DNA of 15,353 nucleotides from positions 1 through 15,353 of the forward strand of contig JAKDNQ010000033.1 in NCBI GenBank assembly GCA_030456405.1. The letters are read 5' to 3'. This stretch comes from Nitrospira sp. Its GTDB lineage: Bacteria > Nitrospirota > Nitrospiria > Nitrospirales > Nitrospiraceae. Positions 1-7,993 of this stretch are shown in pieces. Made by a program: the position numbers and the translations under genes. The notes below the pieces were generated by a model that worked only from the letters and a program-made list of their open reading frames with translations, was not told the DNA's origin and did not search any database. Numbering within the stretch: position 1 is the first letter of the stretch; each line of letters begins with the position of its first letter.

Positions 1-61
1 GATCGCATTGGCGAACATCATCATCACGTCGATTACTCTGTATTTCTTTCCGAGGCAGTGA
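1..61 (+). CDS. nuoH: NADH-quinone oxidoreductase subunit H, C-terminal tip (partial)
   Basis: Reading frame 2 from the left edge is open for 19 codons. It encodes a hydrophobic helix end (ALANIIITSITLYFF, then PRQ) before a TGA at 59-61. Position directly before nuoI, and a hydrophobic carboxyl terminus, fit NuoH, the membrane subunit that links the hydrophilic arm of complex I to the membrane arm near the quinone site. Only the last helix is in the window, so the identity rests mainly on gene order (H before I) rather than on motifs. The gap to nuoI is 25 bases. Confidence 0.7.
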   Translation, partial: IALANIIITSITLYFFPRQ

Positions 62-86
62 ATCCAACGAGCCACACGGGAGCAAC

Positions 87-626
87 ATGACGTTCAAGGC
101 GTGGATCAAGACCATCACGTTCTACGAAATCCTCATCGGGATGAAAGCGACGATGTCGCATATGTTGCGCTACCGACCGGTCACCGAGCAGTACCCGCAT
201 GAAAAGCGGACGTTGCCTGATAACTATCGCGGGATGCTGGCGTTGCTGCGGTACGAGGACGGGACGGAAAAATGCGTCGGCTGCGATCTGTGCGAAGCCG
301 CCTGCCCCTCGCGGGTCATTCGTGTGGTCAGCGCTGAAGTGCCGGGCGAGCCCACCAAGCGCTATTCGAAAGAATATTACATGGACATGACCCGCTGCCT
401 GTTTTGCGGGCTGTGCGTCGATGCCTGTCCGGTGGATGCCCTCGGCATGACGCGGGAATTCGAATGGTCTGTGTACGACAAGCGTCAACTGCATCTCAAC
501 AAGGAGCAATTACTCGCCATCGGCGACCGGTCGTTCCCGGTTCGAGAAAAGCAGTTGGAGCTCCAACATCCGAATGTGGCGTTCTTCAACGTCGCGTTCA
601 AGCACCTGCCGCAAAAACCCGGCTGA
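87..626 (+). CDS. nuoI: NADH-quinone oxidoreductase subunit I (2 x 4Fe-4S ferredoxin-like)
   Basis: The product is 179 residues, the usual size for NuoI, which carries clusters N6a and N6b and passes electrons toward N2 and quinone at the membrane surface. Two classic 4Fe-4S motifs are visible: C63-x2-C66-x2-C69-x3-C73-P and C104-x2-C107-x2-C110-x3-C114-P. The conserved segment YRGMLALLRYEDGTEKC comes just before the first. The N-terminal stretch (about residues 1-30) is amphipathic and would lie against the membrane. GGGAG at 78-82 precedes the ATG by 4 bases. It sits between nuoH and nuoJ in the order found in most complex I operons. All eight cluster ligands are present and I see no damage. 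Confidence 0.97.
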   Translation: MTFKAWIKTITFYEILIGMKATMSHMLRYRPVTEQYPHEKRTLPDNYRGMLALLRYEDGTEKCVGCDLCEAACPSRVIRVVSAEVPGEPTKRYSKEYYMDMTRCLFCGLCVDACPVDALGMTREFEWSVYDKRQLHLNKEQLLAIGDRSFPVREKQLELQHPNVAFFNVAFKHLPQKPG

Positions 627-688
627 ATTGCCCGCGCTTCCCCTGCGACAGTCTGCGGGGCCGGCAGCCTTTGCGGCATCCTGCTAGG

Positions 689-705
689 AGCCTGCCTGGC
701 AGGCT
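689..705. repeat. Small perfect hairpin between nuoI and nuoJ
   Basis: AGCCTGC (689-695) and GCAGGCT (699-705) form a 7-bp perfect stem with a 3-base loop, 20 bases before the nuoJ start. No T-run follows, so it is not a standard intrinsic terminator inside this operon. The nine bases at 686-694 (AGGAGCCTG) equal the outer end of the foldback repeat at 8153, so it may be a collapsed remnant of that family. That link is only a suggestion. The rest of the 98-base gap shows nothing else I can support. Confidence 0.5.
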
Positions 706-724
706 AGGACACAGAGAAAGACGT

Positions 725-1243
725 ATGATGGAACTGGTGTTTTTTTTCTATTTTGCATGTGTCATCGCCGCCTCAGCGATGTTCGTCGTCACGGTGCGCA
801 ATCCCATCTACAGCGCGATCGCGCTGCTGATCACGTTCTTTCACGTCGCAGGGCTCTACGTCACGCTCCACGCGGAATTCCTCGCCGCCGTTCAAATCAT
901 TGTCTACGCCGGCGCCATCTTGGTCCTCTATCTCTTCGTCGTGATGTTGCTGAACCTGCGGCAGGATGTCCGTTACCATCGGCAGTGGCCCATGGCCGCC
1001 GCGGTGGGGGCGACATTGATCATTGAAGCCGTTATTCTCACGGTGATGAAGGGTTGGACAGCTCCTGTCGTGGCAACCGGCGCAGAGACGACTGTCGGGG
1101 GGACGACCAACGCTGGAGCGATAGGAGACGTGCTCTACTCCACCTATTTGTTTCCCTTCGAGGTGGCGTCTTTGATTCTGCTCGTGGCGATGATCGGCGC
1201 GATCATACTCGCGAAAAAAGACCTCGGAGAACGTGAAACGTGA
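725..1243 (+). CDS. nuoJ: NADH-quinone oxidoreductase subunit J
   Basis: A 172-residue membrane protein with five hydrophobic segments, typical of NuoJ, which sits in the membrane arm between NuoH and NuoK/N. The diagnostic block AEFLAAVQIIVYAGAILVLYLFVVMLLN near residues 50-77 is the conserved NuoJ helix 3 whose pi-bulge takes part in coupling. The frame is open far upstream through nuoI, but the NuoJ homology begins at the ATG pair 725/728, so I start there; the ribosome site is weak. The last residues (ERET) and the TGA stop are encoded by the first units of a 7-bp repeat array that fills the nuoJ-nuoK gap, suggesting that the array has replaced or grown into the original gene end. Confidence 0.95.
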   Translation: MMELVFFFYFACVIAASAMFVVTVRNPIYSAIALLITFFHVAGLYVTLHAEFLAAVQIIVYAGAILVLYLFVVMLLNLRQDVRYHRQWPMAAAVGATLIIEAVILTVMKGWTAPVVATGAETTVGGTTNAGAIGDVLYSTYLFPFEVASLILLVAMIGAIILAKKDLGERET

Positions 1244-1322
1244 ATCGTTATTCGTTAAACGCCTCAAATCGGCTTCTGTTTATTGATTTCCCTCGTTTCA
1301 CGTTTCACGTTTCACGTTTCAC
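1233..1322. repeat. Heptamer inverted repeat between nuoJ and nuoK (unit GTGAAAC / GTTTCAC)
   Basis: The left arm has four 7-base units in register at 1233, 1240, 1247 and 1254, starting with GTGAAAC and GTGAATC. The right arm is four exact copies of the complement GTTTCAC at 1295, 1302, 1309 and 1316. About 34 bases separate the arms. The nuoJ stop (1241-1243) lies inside the left arm, and the nuoK ribosome site GAGG (1323-1326) touches the right arm. On RNA this folds into a hairpin inside an operon that must be read through. Confidence 0.9.
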
Positions 1323-1331
1323 GAGGCACCG

Positions 1332-1634
1332 ATGATCCCCCTGTCCTACTATCTCGTCCTGAGCGGCATCGTGTTCCTGACCGGATTCATCGGGGTCCTC
1401 CTTCGCCGAAACATCATCATCATCTTGTTGTCTGTCGAACTCATGTTGAATGCGACGAATATTAACTTTGTCGCCTTCTCACAGTATTTCCACGACGTCG
1501 CAGGGCAAGTCTTTGTCTTCTTTGCCCTCACGGTTGCAGCCGCAGAGGTCGCAGTCGGATTGGCCATCATCATTGCCTTGTACCGCGCCAGATCCGCAAT
1601 CAACATCGACGAATTTCAGTTACTGAAATGGTAG
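1332..1634 (+). CDS. nuoK: NADH-quinone oxidoreductase subunit K
   Basis: Exactly 100 residues, the usual NuoK length, with three transmembrane helices. NuoK is an MrpC-like subunit of the membrane arm that contributes to the first proton half-channel. The conserved helix 2 block ([13 protein letters not shown], residues 35-47) carries the key glutamate E36, and the conserved helix 3 block [18 protein letters not shown] carries the second glutamate, E72. GAGG at 1323-1326 is 5 bases before the ATG. The gene is flanked on both sides by heptamer inverted repeats with different unit sequences, an odd situation for a gene in the middle of a tightly stoichiometric complex. Confidence 0.97.
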   Translation: MIPLSYYLVLSGIVFLTGFIGVLLRRNIIIILLSVELMLNATNINFVAFSQYFHDVAGQVFVFFALTVAAAEVAVGLAIIIALYRARSAINIDEFQLLKW

Positions 1635-1651
1635 GCCGAATCGCAGAGCTG

Positions 1652-1745
1652 ATGGCATATAGCGTATGGCTAATAGCAGGAGAAAAACTTGCGTTCCGTC
1701 GGCGTGCAACTCTTTACTATAGGCCATACGCCATAAGCTATTAGC
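1652..1745. repeat. Heptamer inverted repeat between nuoK and nuoL (unit ATRGCNN)
   Basis: Left arm units of 7 bases start at 1652, 1659, 1666 and 1673 and follow ATGGCNN alternating with ATAGCNN. Right arm units start at 1718, 1725, 1732 and 1739 (for example CATACGC, CATAAGC). Taken from the flanking GAGCT at about 1647 and its partner at 1743-1747, the arms match at 24 of 30 positions. The loop is about 38 bases. It fills nearly all of the 119-base gap. The unit differs from the arrays on either side. Confidence 0.85.
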
Positions 1746-1753
1746 TCTTCATT

Positions 1754-3652
1754 ATGACCTACGAATTCATTCCGCTTCTTCCGTTAGTCTCGTTCCTGAT
1801 ACTCGGGCTTTTCGGCCATTGGATCAAGGACAATGCCCATCTCGTCGCGGTTCCGGCTGTCCTCGTATCGTGGCTCCTCTCGCTCCTGGTCTTTTTCGAC
1901 GTCGCGAACGGCCACCATACGAGCTTCCCACTCTACACCTGGCTGACCTCCGGCGTACTCGATATTCACATCGGCTTCTCCATCGACCGGCTCACCGCTG
2001 TGATGCTGCTCCTCGTCACGACCGTCAGCTCTCTCGTCCATATCTATACCATCGGATACATGCGCGAAGATCCTGGCTATGCCCGTTTCTTCAGCTATAT
2101 CGCCCTCTTTACCTTCTCGATGCTGATGTTGGTGATGGCCGACAACTTGCTGCAACTCTTCGTGTTCTGGGAAGCCGTCGGACTCTGTTCCTATTTGCTC
2201 ATCGGCCACTGGTACGATCGTCCGACTGCCTGCGCCGCGGCCACGAAGGCGTTCCTCGTCAACCGCGTCGGCGACTTCGGCTTCATGCTCGGGCTCCTCT
2301 TGGTCTGGTACAGCTTTGGATCGCTCGACTACCAGGAAATTTTCCCTCGCGCGCACGAGTCTGCCGGCGACGTGATGAACATCCTCGGACCATTCGGGGG
2401 GACGTGGGATGTCTCCGTGCTTACACTGATCTGTATCTTATTGTTCACCGGCGCAGTCGGCAAATCAGCCCAAGTGCCGCTCCATGTCTGGTTGCCGGAT
2501 GCGATGGAAGGCCCTACCCCTATCTCGGCGCTTATTCATGCGGCGACAATGGTCACGGCGGGCGTATTCCTGGTTGCGCGCTTGGCGCCACTCTATAATC
2601 TATCTCCCACCGCGATGACGGTGGTGGCGCTTACCGGGGGCGTGACCATGGTCGTGGGGGCGACCATCGCCTTGACTCAGACCGATATCAAGCGTGTCGT
2701 GGCCTACTCCACAGTCAGCCAGCTCGGGTACATGATCATGGCCTGTGGCCTCGGCGCCTATGCGTCCGGCATGTACCATCTTTTGACTCACGGGGCATTC
2801 AAAGCCCTCCTGTTCCTCGGTTGCGGGTCCGTCATCATTGCCTTGCATCACGAACAGGATATGCAACGTATGGGAGGGCTGAAGGACAAATTGCCGGCTA
2901 CCTATTGGACGTTCGTCATAGGCTCGCTCGCGCTGGCAGGGTTTCCCCTCACGTCCGGGTTCTTCAGCAAGGACGATTTGCTGATTTCGGCCTGGTCGGC
3001 TGGACCGCTCGGTCAATTCCTAACCATACTCGGCCTCGTGACGGCCTTGATGACGGCGTTCTACAGCTTCCGGCTGGTCTTCGTCGTGTTTTGGGGTCCC
3101 TCGCATGCCGACCCTCATCATGCAGGCCACATCCATGAATCTCCAACGACCATGACTCTCCCTCTGATCATCCTTGCCATGCTCAGCATCGTCACAGGCT
3201 ATCTGGGCATTCCGGATTTTCTTGGACCGATGTTCGAAACCCACGCAGGCGGCGCAGCGCACGAGGGGGGAGCCGGCATCGGCATCATGGTCGTGGCGAC
3301 GGCCATGGGATTAATCGGAATCGCCGGCGCCTATTATGTCTACGTGCTCAACCCCACGCTACCGGATCGATTTGCCCGACAGTGGCAGTCGTTGTATCGA
3401 GCCTCCCTGAATAAGTGGTATGTCGACGAGGCCTACGATCGCACCATCGTCCGCCCCACGTTGTATGCCGCAACCGAGCTATGGAAGCGTGTGGATGTGA
3501 ACGTGGTCGACGGCGGGGTGAACGGCGTGGCCCGCGCAATCGCTTGGGGAGGCTGGCTCTTGAGGCTCATGCAAAGCGGGCAGGCGCAACATTATGCGCT
3601 TGGCATGGCGCTGGGGGCAGTCGTCCTTGTGACGATGTTCTTATTTCTATAA
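1754..3652 (+). CDS. nuoL: NADH-quinone oxidoreductase subunit L
   Basis: A 632-residue, multi-spanning Mrp-type antiporter-like subunit and the most distal proton pump of complex I. The signature helix FWEAVGLCSYLLIG carries the key glutamate E140. The block GKSAQVPLHVWLPDAMEGPTP carries the channel lysine K237 and the family's HVWLPDAMEGPTPISALIHAATMV run. A second conserved region around DIKRVVAYSTVSQLGYM and the LTHGAFKALLFL histidine-lysine helix are intact. The C-terminal third has the KWYVDEAYD motif preceding the long lateral helix region typical of NuoL, and ends in a final membrane helix. The start has no clear ribosome site; the ATG at 1754 is chosen because the hydrophobic first helix begins at once. 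Confidence 0.97.
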   Translation: MTYEFIPLLPLVSFLILGLFGHWIKDNAHLVAVPAVLVSWLLSLLVFFDVANGHHTSFPLYTWLTSGVLDIHIGFSIDRLTAVMLLLVTTVSSLVHIYTIGYMREDPGYARFFSYIALFTFSMLMLVMADNLLQLFVFWEAVGLCSYLLIGHWYDRPTACAAATKAFLVNRVGDFGFMLGLLLVWYSFGSLDYQEIFPRAHESAGDVMNILGPFGGTWDVSVLTLICILLFTGAVGKSAQVPLHVWLPDAMEGPTPISALIHAATMVTAGVFLVARLAPLYNLSPTAMTVVALTGGVTMVVGATIALTQTDIKRVVAYSTVSQLGYMIMACGLGAYASGMYHLLTHGAFKALLFLGCGSVIIALHHEQDMQRMGGLKDKLPATYWTFVIGSLALAGFPLTSGFFSKDDLLISAWSAGPLGQFLTILGLVTALMTAFYSFRLVFVVFWGPSHADPHHAGHIHESPTTMTLPLIILAMLSIVTGYLGIPDFLGPMFETHAGGAAHEGGAGIGIMVVATAMGLIGIAGAYYVYVLNPTLPDRFARQWQSLYRASLNKWYVDEAYDRTIVRPTLYAATELWKRVDVNVVDGGVNGVARAIAWGGWLLRLMQSGQAQHYALGMALGAVVLVTMFLFL

Positions 3653-3682
3653 GGATTGTCAATGGTCGACGGAGAAAGAGGT

Positions 3683-3801
3683 CAATGGTCAGTGGTCATC
3701 AGTCAATCGTGGAGTGCACACGAAATTTTGGTCATCCTGCGCCATCGACCAATGACTGTTGACCAGTGACTTTTCGAAATGACGAGCGACCAATGACCAG
3801 T
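3683..3801. repeat. Heptamer inverted repeat between nuoL and nuoM (unit GGTCANT / GACCANT)
   Basis: The left side carries 7-base units of the type GGTCAAT and GGTCAGT from about 3680 to 3708. The right side has in-register units at 3747, 3754, 3761 and, after a 13-base interruption, at 3781, 3788 and 3795 (GACCAAT, GACCAGT). It occupies most of the 140-base gap. The ATG of nuoM (3793-3795) lies inside the last two right-arm units. The unit is a rotation of the ATGGTNN type seen downstream near 12400-14527. Confidence 0.85.
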
Positions 3802-5355
3802 TCGTTTCCCTGGCTCTCACTCCTTCTCGTGCTGCCCCTTGCGGGAGCTGTCGTCGTGTATTTCGTGACAGAGTCGGCCGCGCGCTGGATTGCATTGGCC
3901 GCAACCCTGGCAGACCTGTTGGCTGCCCTTCCGCTTTGGTGGCTCTTCGATCCACTGGCCAATCAGATGCAGTTCACCGAACATGTCGCCTGGATCACCT
4001 CCCCTCCCATTTACTATAGCCTGGGTCTCGATGGAATCAGCCTTCCGCTGGTCTTAATGACTGCCGGGATCATGCCTCTCTGCGTCTTGGCGTCCTGGAA
4101 TGCGATCACCACAAGTCGACGGGGTTTTATGGCCGTCCTGCTCATTATGGAGACGGCCATGGTGGGGGTCTTTGTCGCACTGGATTTTGTTCTGTTCTAT
4201 ATATTTTGGGAGGCCATGTTGATTCCGATGTACCTCCTGATCGGCGTCTGGGGAGGATCCAACCGGCTGTATGCGGCCATCAAGTTTTTTCTCTATACCC
4301 TCGCAGGAAGCGTCCTGTTATTGGTGGCTATCCTCGTCTTGTACTTTTATGGAGGGCACACGTTCGACATCCTTGCCCTCAGCCAAGGCACCTACCCGGC
4401 GTCGCTGCAAACGTGGCTCTTTTTGGCATTCTTCGCCGCGTTCGCGGTGAAAGTCCCCATGTTTCCATTTCACACCTGGCTTCCGGACGCGCACGTCGAG
4501 GCTCCAACCGCGGGCAGCGTCATTCTCGCCAGTATTCTTCTGAAAATGGGCGCCTATGGATTTTTGCGATTCAGTTTGCCGATGTTGCCGGACGCCAGCC
4601 GCGCCTTCACGCCCATGATGGTCGCCCTCTCCATCATCGCGATCATTTACGGCGCCTATATGGCATTGGCCCAAGTCGATCTCAAAAAATTGATCGCCTA
4701 TTCGAGCGTGAGCCATATGGGGTTCGTGACTCTTGGCCTGTTTGTGCTGAACCAGCAGGGCATCGAAGGCGCTGTCCTCCAAATGGTCAATCATGGGATT
4801 ACGACAGGCGGGCTATTCCTCTGCGTGGGGATCATCTATGAGCGCACCCATAGCCGGTTGATTGCCGACAATGTCGGATTGGCCGGGCCGATGCCACAGT
4901 ATGCAACCCTGTTGGTGATTTTCGCCCTGTCCGGACTCGGTCTCCCCGGCACCAATAGTTTCGTCGGAGAATTTCTTGTGCTTGTCGGCACGTTCCTCTG
5001 GAGCAAGGTCGCGACTGCCCTGGCTTCGTTGGGCATTATCCTCGCTGCCACCTATCTTCTCTGGATGATCCAGCGCGTGGTCTTCGGGGTCCCATCCCCG
5101 CACCATCTCCCGAAACTCAGTGACTTGAATCAACGGGAACTCGCCACCCTTATTCCACTTGTCTTGTTGGTATTTTGGATCGGGCTCTACCCCAATCCGT
5201 TCGTCAGTCGAATGCATCAGAGTGTGACCAACACTCTTGCCTCCATGTCCCGCGCGAAAATTGCGCCGACTTCCCAGCCCTCCGCCGGAGGGACCACGGA
5301 GTCACTGCTGGTGGGCAGCAGAGAGCCGCTGACGGCTCAAGGCCCATCGCGATGA
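3793..5355 (+). CDS. nuoM: NADH-quinone oxidoreductase subunit M
   Basis: A 520-residue antiporter-like proton-pumping subunit in the middle of the membrane arm. The helix IFWEAMLIPMYLLIG carries E140, and KVPMFPFHTWLPDAHVEAPT carries the channel lysine K220. DLKKLIAYSSVSHMGFV and the histidine-bearing MVNHGITTGGLFL helix are the usual second half-channel. I start at ATG 3793, directly before the first membrane helix, not at the in-frame GTG 3766, which lies in repeat DNA. The ribosome site is poor (a GAG at 3784-3786). The start codon is part of a heptamer array, so initiation at this gene depends on repeat sequence. The stop overlaps the nuoN start as ATGA at 5352-5355. Confidence 0.96.
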   Translation: MTSSFPWLSLLLVLPLAGAVVVYFVTESAARWIALAATLADLLAALPLWWLFDPLANQMQFTEHVAWITSPPIYYSLGLDGISLPLVLMTAGIMPLCVLASWNAITTSRRGFMAVLLIMETAMVGVFVALDFVLFYIFWEAMLIPMYLLIGVWGGSNRLYAAIKFFLYTLAGSVLLLVAILVLYFYGGHTFDILALSQGTYPASLQTWLFLAFFAAFAVKVPMFPFHTWLPDAHVEAPTAGSVILASILLKMGAYGFLRFSLPMLPDASRAFTPMMVALSIIAIIYGAYMALAQVDLKKLIAYSSVSHMGFVTLGLFVLNQQGIEGAVLQMVNHGITTGGLFLCVGIIYERTHSRLIADNVGLAGPMPQYATLLVIFALSGLGLPGTNSFVGEFLVLVGTFLWSKVATALASLGIILAATYLLWMIQRVVFGVPSPHHLPKLSDLNQRELATLIPLVLLVFWIGLYPNPFVSRMHQSVTNTLASMSRAKIAPTSQPSAGGTTESLLVGSREPLTAQGPSR

Positions 5356-6839
5356 GTGTGTACGGCGCTGACCTCTTGGTTCTGCTTCCTGAACTCATCG
5401 TCGTCGTCACGGCCTGTCTCGTGATTGCATTAGACCCCATCACGCCCGCTTCACGGCGAGATCTCCTGGCCTGGCTGAGTGTCGGCGCGCTCACGATCTG
5501 TCTCGGTATCACTATCGGCCAGATTAGTTCACTGAATGCCCGAGTGTCCGCGTTTAGCGAATTGGTCGTGATCGACCCCTATGCAAGGTTTTGGAAAATC
5601 CTACTCTGTGGCGTGGCGGCTCTGACCATTTTGATGTCGCGGCCCTATTTGAAAGCGGAACGCATACACTTCGGCGAGTACTATGGGTTCATTCTCCTCG
5701 CCCTTTCCGGCATGATGGCCATGGTCTCCGGGGTCGATTTACTGACGATTTACCTGGGTACCGAGCTGATGTCTCTCTCGCTCTATGTGATGACCGGTCT
5801 CAATCGGTCGAAGCTGCGCTCCTTGGAGGCTGCAGCGAAATACTTTGTGCTGGGCGCGTTCTCTTCCGGGATCCTGTTGTATGGCATCTCGCTGCTCTAC
5901 GGTCTGGCTGGCAGCACCAAGCTGGGAACGATCGCCAGCGTGATTGGGACTCGCGGGGCGGACGATCCTCTTGTGCTGATTGCGACGATCCTGGTGGCAG
6001 TCGGGTTTGGATTTAAGATCGCGGCGGTGCCGTTCCACATGTGGACACCCGATGTCTATCAGGGCGCCCCGACTTCTGTCACCGCCTTCATGGCGGTCGC
6101 CGCAAAAGCCGCCAGCTTCGCTGCGTTTATGCGCGTCTTCGTCGAAGGACTTGGCGGGCTCAAGGCCGATTGGTCGCTTCTGTTTCTCCTCATTTCCATC
6201 GCCACGCTGGTGCTCGGCAATGTGGTCGCCATTGTGCAGACGAACATTAAACGGATGCTGGCCTATTCCAGTATCGCGCATGCCGGGTACGCATTGATCG
6301 GCTTTGTGGCGGCTGGTCGAGGCGTCGGCCTGTCCGGGGGAACGCCCGGCCTTGCGAGTATCATGATCTATCTCACGCTCTATTCGTTTATGACGCTCGG
6401 CGCCTTCGCCGTCATCGGCATGCTGAGAAAAGGCGGGATCGAGGGAGAAGAGATCGAGGATTTCACCGGGCTCGCCAAGCGCCAGCCGCTCGCGGCCTTT
6501 CTCATGATGATCTTTATGGCCTCGCTGGCCGGCATTCCGCCGACCGCGGGGTTCATCGGAAAATTCTATGTGTTCATGGCCGCAGTCGAAGCAGGATTGG
6601 CCTGGCTCGCCTCCATTGCTCTGGTCTTCGCTGTGGTATCAGCCTACTACTACATGCGGGTGGTGATGGTGATGTATATGCGCGAGCCTGCTCCCTCTTC
6701 TGTCGCGCCGCCACACCTCGTCACTTCACCGACCCTCTCCTTCGTGTTGGCTTGCGCGGTCGCGGGAGTGATATTGTTCGGCCTCTTCCCCAACCCTCTC
6801 GTCAGCTTCGCGCTCCAATCCGTCCTGACTCTCAAATAA
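5352..6839 (+). CDS. nuoN: NADH-quinone oxidoreductase subunit N
   Basis: A 495-residue third antiporter-like subunit, next to NuoK/J in the assembled complex. The conserved acidic helix YLGTELMSLSLYVMTG has E138, and GFGFKIAAVPFHMWTPDVYQGAPT has the channel lysine K222 and the family's typical PFHMWTPDVYQGAP run. The block NIKRMLAYSSIAHAGY follows. The start is the ATG that overlaps the nuoM stop by four bases (ATGA), implying translational coupling; the frame is open upstream into nuoM, but that part has no NuoN similarity. This is the last gene of the nuo operon; a foldback repeat begins 7 bases after the stop. Confidence 0.97.
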   Translation: MSVYGADLLVLLPELIVVVTACLVIALDPITPASRRDLLAWLSVGALTICLGITIGQISSLNARVSAFSELVVIDPYARFWKILLCGVAALTILMSRPYLKAERIHFGEYYGFILLALSGMMAMVSGVDLLTIYLGTELMSLSLYVMTGLNRSKLRSLEAAAKYFVLGAFSSGILLYGISLLYGLAGSTKLGTIASVIGTRGADDPLVLIATILVAVGFGFKIAAVPFHMWTPDVYQGAPTSVTAFMAVAAKAASFAAFMRVFVEGLGGLKADWSLLFLLISIATLVLGNVVAIVQTNIKRMLAYSSIAHAGYALIGFVAAGRGVGLSGGTPGLASIMIYLTLYSFMTLGAFAVIGMLRKGGIEGEEIEDFTGLAKRQPLAAFLMMIFMASLAGIPPTAGFIGKFYVFMAAVEAGLAWLASIALVFAVVSAYYYMRVVMVMYMREPAPSSVAPPHLVTSPTLSFVLACAVAGVILFGLFPNPLVSFALQSVLTLK

Positions 6840-6846
6840 TTCTCTG

Positions 6847-6971
6847 GCAGGATGCTGAAAAAGCCCGTCAGCGTCGTTCTCGCATCGCTCAGATCCTCAA
6901 CGTACCCCAGAGGGTACGCCTACGGTCTTCACTCGCTGCGGCCTTGCTGACAGACTTTTTGAGCATCCTGC
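6847..6971. repeat. Foldback repeat, copy A (end of nuo operon)
   Basis: Terminal inverted repeats of 26 bases (6847-6872 and 6946-6971) match at 23 positions. The left begins GCAGGATGCT and continues GAAAAAG. Inside is a 7-bp stem at 6901-6918 (CGTACCC, loop CAGA, GGGTACG). The core from 6893 to 6944 is closely similar to that of copy B at 8229-8281. The first mismatch of the outer arms, a G facing a G just outside the A-run, is also present in copy C at 11033. It may limit read-through from nuoN, but the T-run is inside the arm, so it is not a standard intrinsic terminator. The remaining bases to 7100 hold nothing I recognise. Confidence 0.85.
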
Positions 6972-7100
6972 TGACCCCATATCCTTCGCCTGAACAGCGG
7001 CCATTGCGATAGAAGCCTTCGTCAATTATGCGGTGTAGACAGGTGCATGAGAAGACGACTCGTGTTACGTTGGTGACAATCCCTTTACCGATTTCGCCTT

Positions 7101-7985
7101 ATGCAGCCCTTTCGTTTTCTCATCAATCTCGTCCGATCGTTTCTGCGCCATGGGTGCGCCAGTCTGGCGGCTTCTCTGGCATTTTTTTCCTTACTCTCTC
7201 TCTTTCCGCTCGTCTTTCTCTTGCTCTACGGCCTGAGCTTTGTGGTGAGCCATGACGTGATAGGAGAACAGGTCCTCCTCAGTTTTCTCAAGGGCTTCCT
7301 CCCATCGATGGGAGAACATGTCGTAACGGAATTGCATCGGGTGAGCGCCTTAGAAACCGTCCGATGGGCCGTGTTTCTGACGTTCGCCTGGTTCGGCGCG
7401 TTGGTGTTCTATGAACTAGACTATGCGTTGAACGTCGTATTTGAGAGTACGTGGCGCCGCCATCCCCTCATTTCAACTGCCATCGCGGTGGCCTCGCTCG
7501 GCGTGACGGGGCTGGTGCTGATTCTCTCCTACGTTGCGACCCAAACGGTCAATTTCTTAACGGCGTACGCGCCAAGACTCTGGGGGCTCGATCTCCTGGC
7601 CCTCGCAGCCCATGATCTGTTCCTCACCTATACGCTCCCCTTCGCATTGGCCTTTCTCGCGGTCACAGGATTATATCGGCTCGTCCCACGGCGAAGGCCG
7701 AAATGGCGTGAGGCGATGATAGGGGCGCTGACGTTCAGTCTTCTCTGGGTCGCTGCCAAGCTCTTGTTCGTGATCTATAGCGCCTACGCGACCGTGTACG
7801 GCGACCTCTATGGATCCCTTTTGGAAGTCATTCTGACGCTCTTATGGTTCTACTACTCCGCTGCTCTCTTGCTGTTCGGCGCCGAGGTCGCTCACCTCCT
7901 CCAGCAACAGGCGCAGGCACTGTCAGCCGTAGCAACGAGAACCGGCCGGCCAGACCAAACCTTATCGAATAGTCCACCAACGTAA
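7101..7985 (+). CDS. YihY/BrkB-family inner membrane protein
   Basis: A 294-residue protein with about six membrane helices. Two blocks match the YihY/virulence factor BrkB family: the N-terminal AASLAFFSLLSLFPLVF (residues about 23-39) and the C-terminal YGDLYGSLLEVILTLLWFYYSAALLLFGAEV. The family was once called ribonuclease BN by mistake; its transport or envelope role is still not settled, so I give no reaction. The ATG at 7101 is chosen because the family homology begins within 20 residues; no good ribosome site precedes it. The gene stands alone between repeat regions, and its last residues (after about residue 275) are polar and variable. Confidence 0.88.
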   Translation: MQPFRFLINLVRSFLRHGCASLAASLAFFSLLSLFPLVFLLLYGLSFVVSHDVIGEQVLLSFLKGFLPSMGEHVVTELHRVSALETVRWAVFLTFAWFGALVFYELDYALNVVFESTWRRHPLISTAIAVASLGVTGLVLILSYVATQTVNFLTAYAPRLWGLDLLALAAHDLFLTYTLPFALAFLAVTGLYRLVPRRRPKWREAMIGALTFSLLWVAAKLLFVIYSAYATVYGDLYGSLLEVILTLLWFYYSAALLLFGAEVAHLLQQQAQALSAVATRTGRPDQTLSNSPPT

Positions 7986-7993
7986 AAACACCG

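Noticed and set aside
404..724. Upstream extension of the nuoJ frame through nuoI
   Set aside because: It is nuoI read in another frame; NuoJ similarity begins only at 725.
1295..1322. CRISPR array
   Set aside because: Units are 7 bases with no spacers and form mirrored arms; there are no cas genes in the window.
1754..5355. Mrp-type sodium/proton antiporter operon in place of complex I
   Set aside because: The order nuoH-I-J-K-L-M-N and the ferredoxin-like NuoI identify complex I.
6847..6971. Intrinsic terminator for the nuo operon
   Set aside because: The T-run lies inside the right arm and not after the stem, and the loop is about 70 bases, so it does not fit the standard form. Other termination effects remain possible.
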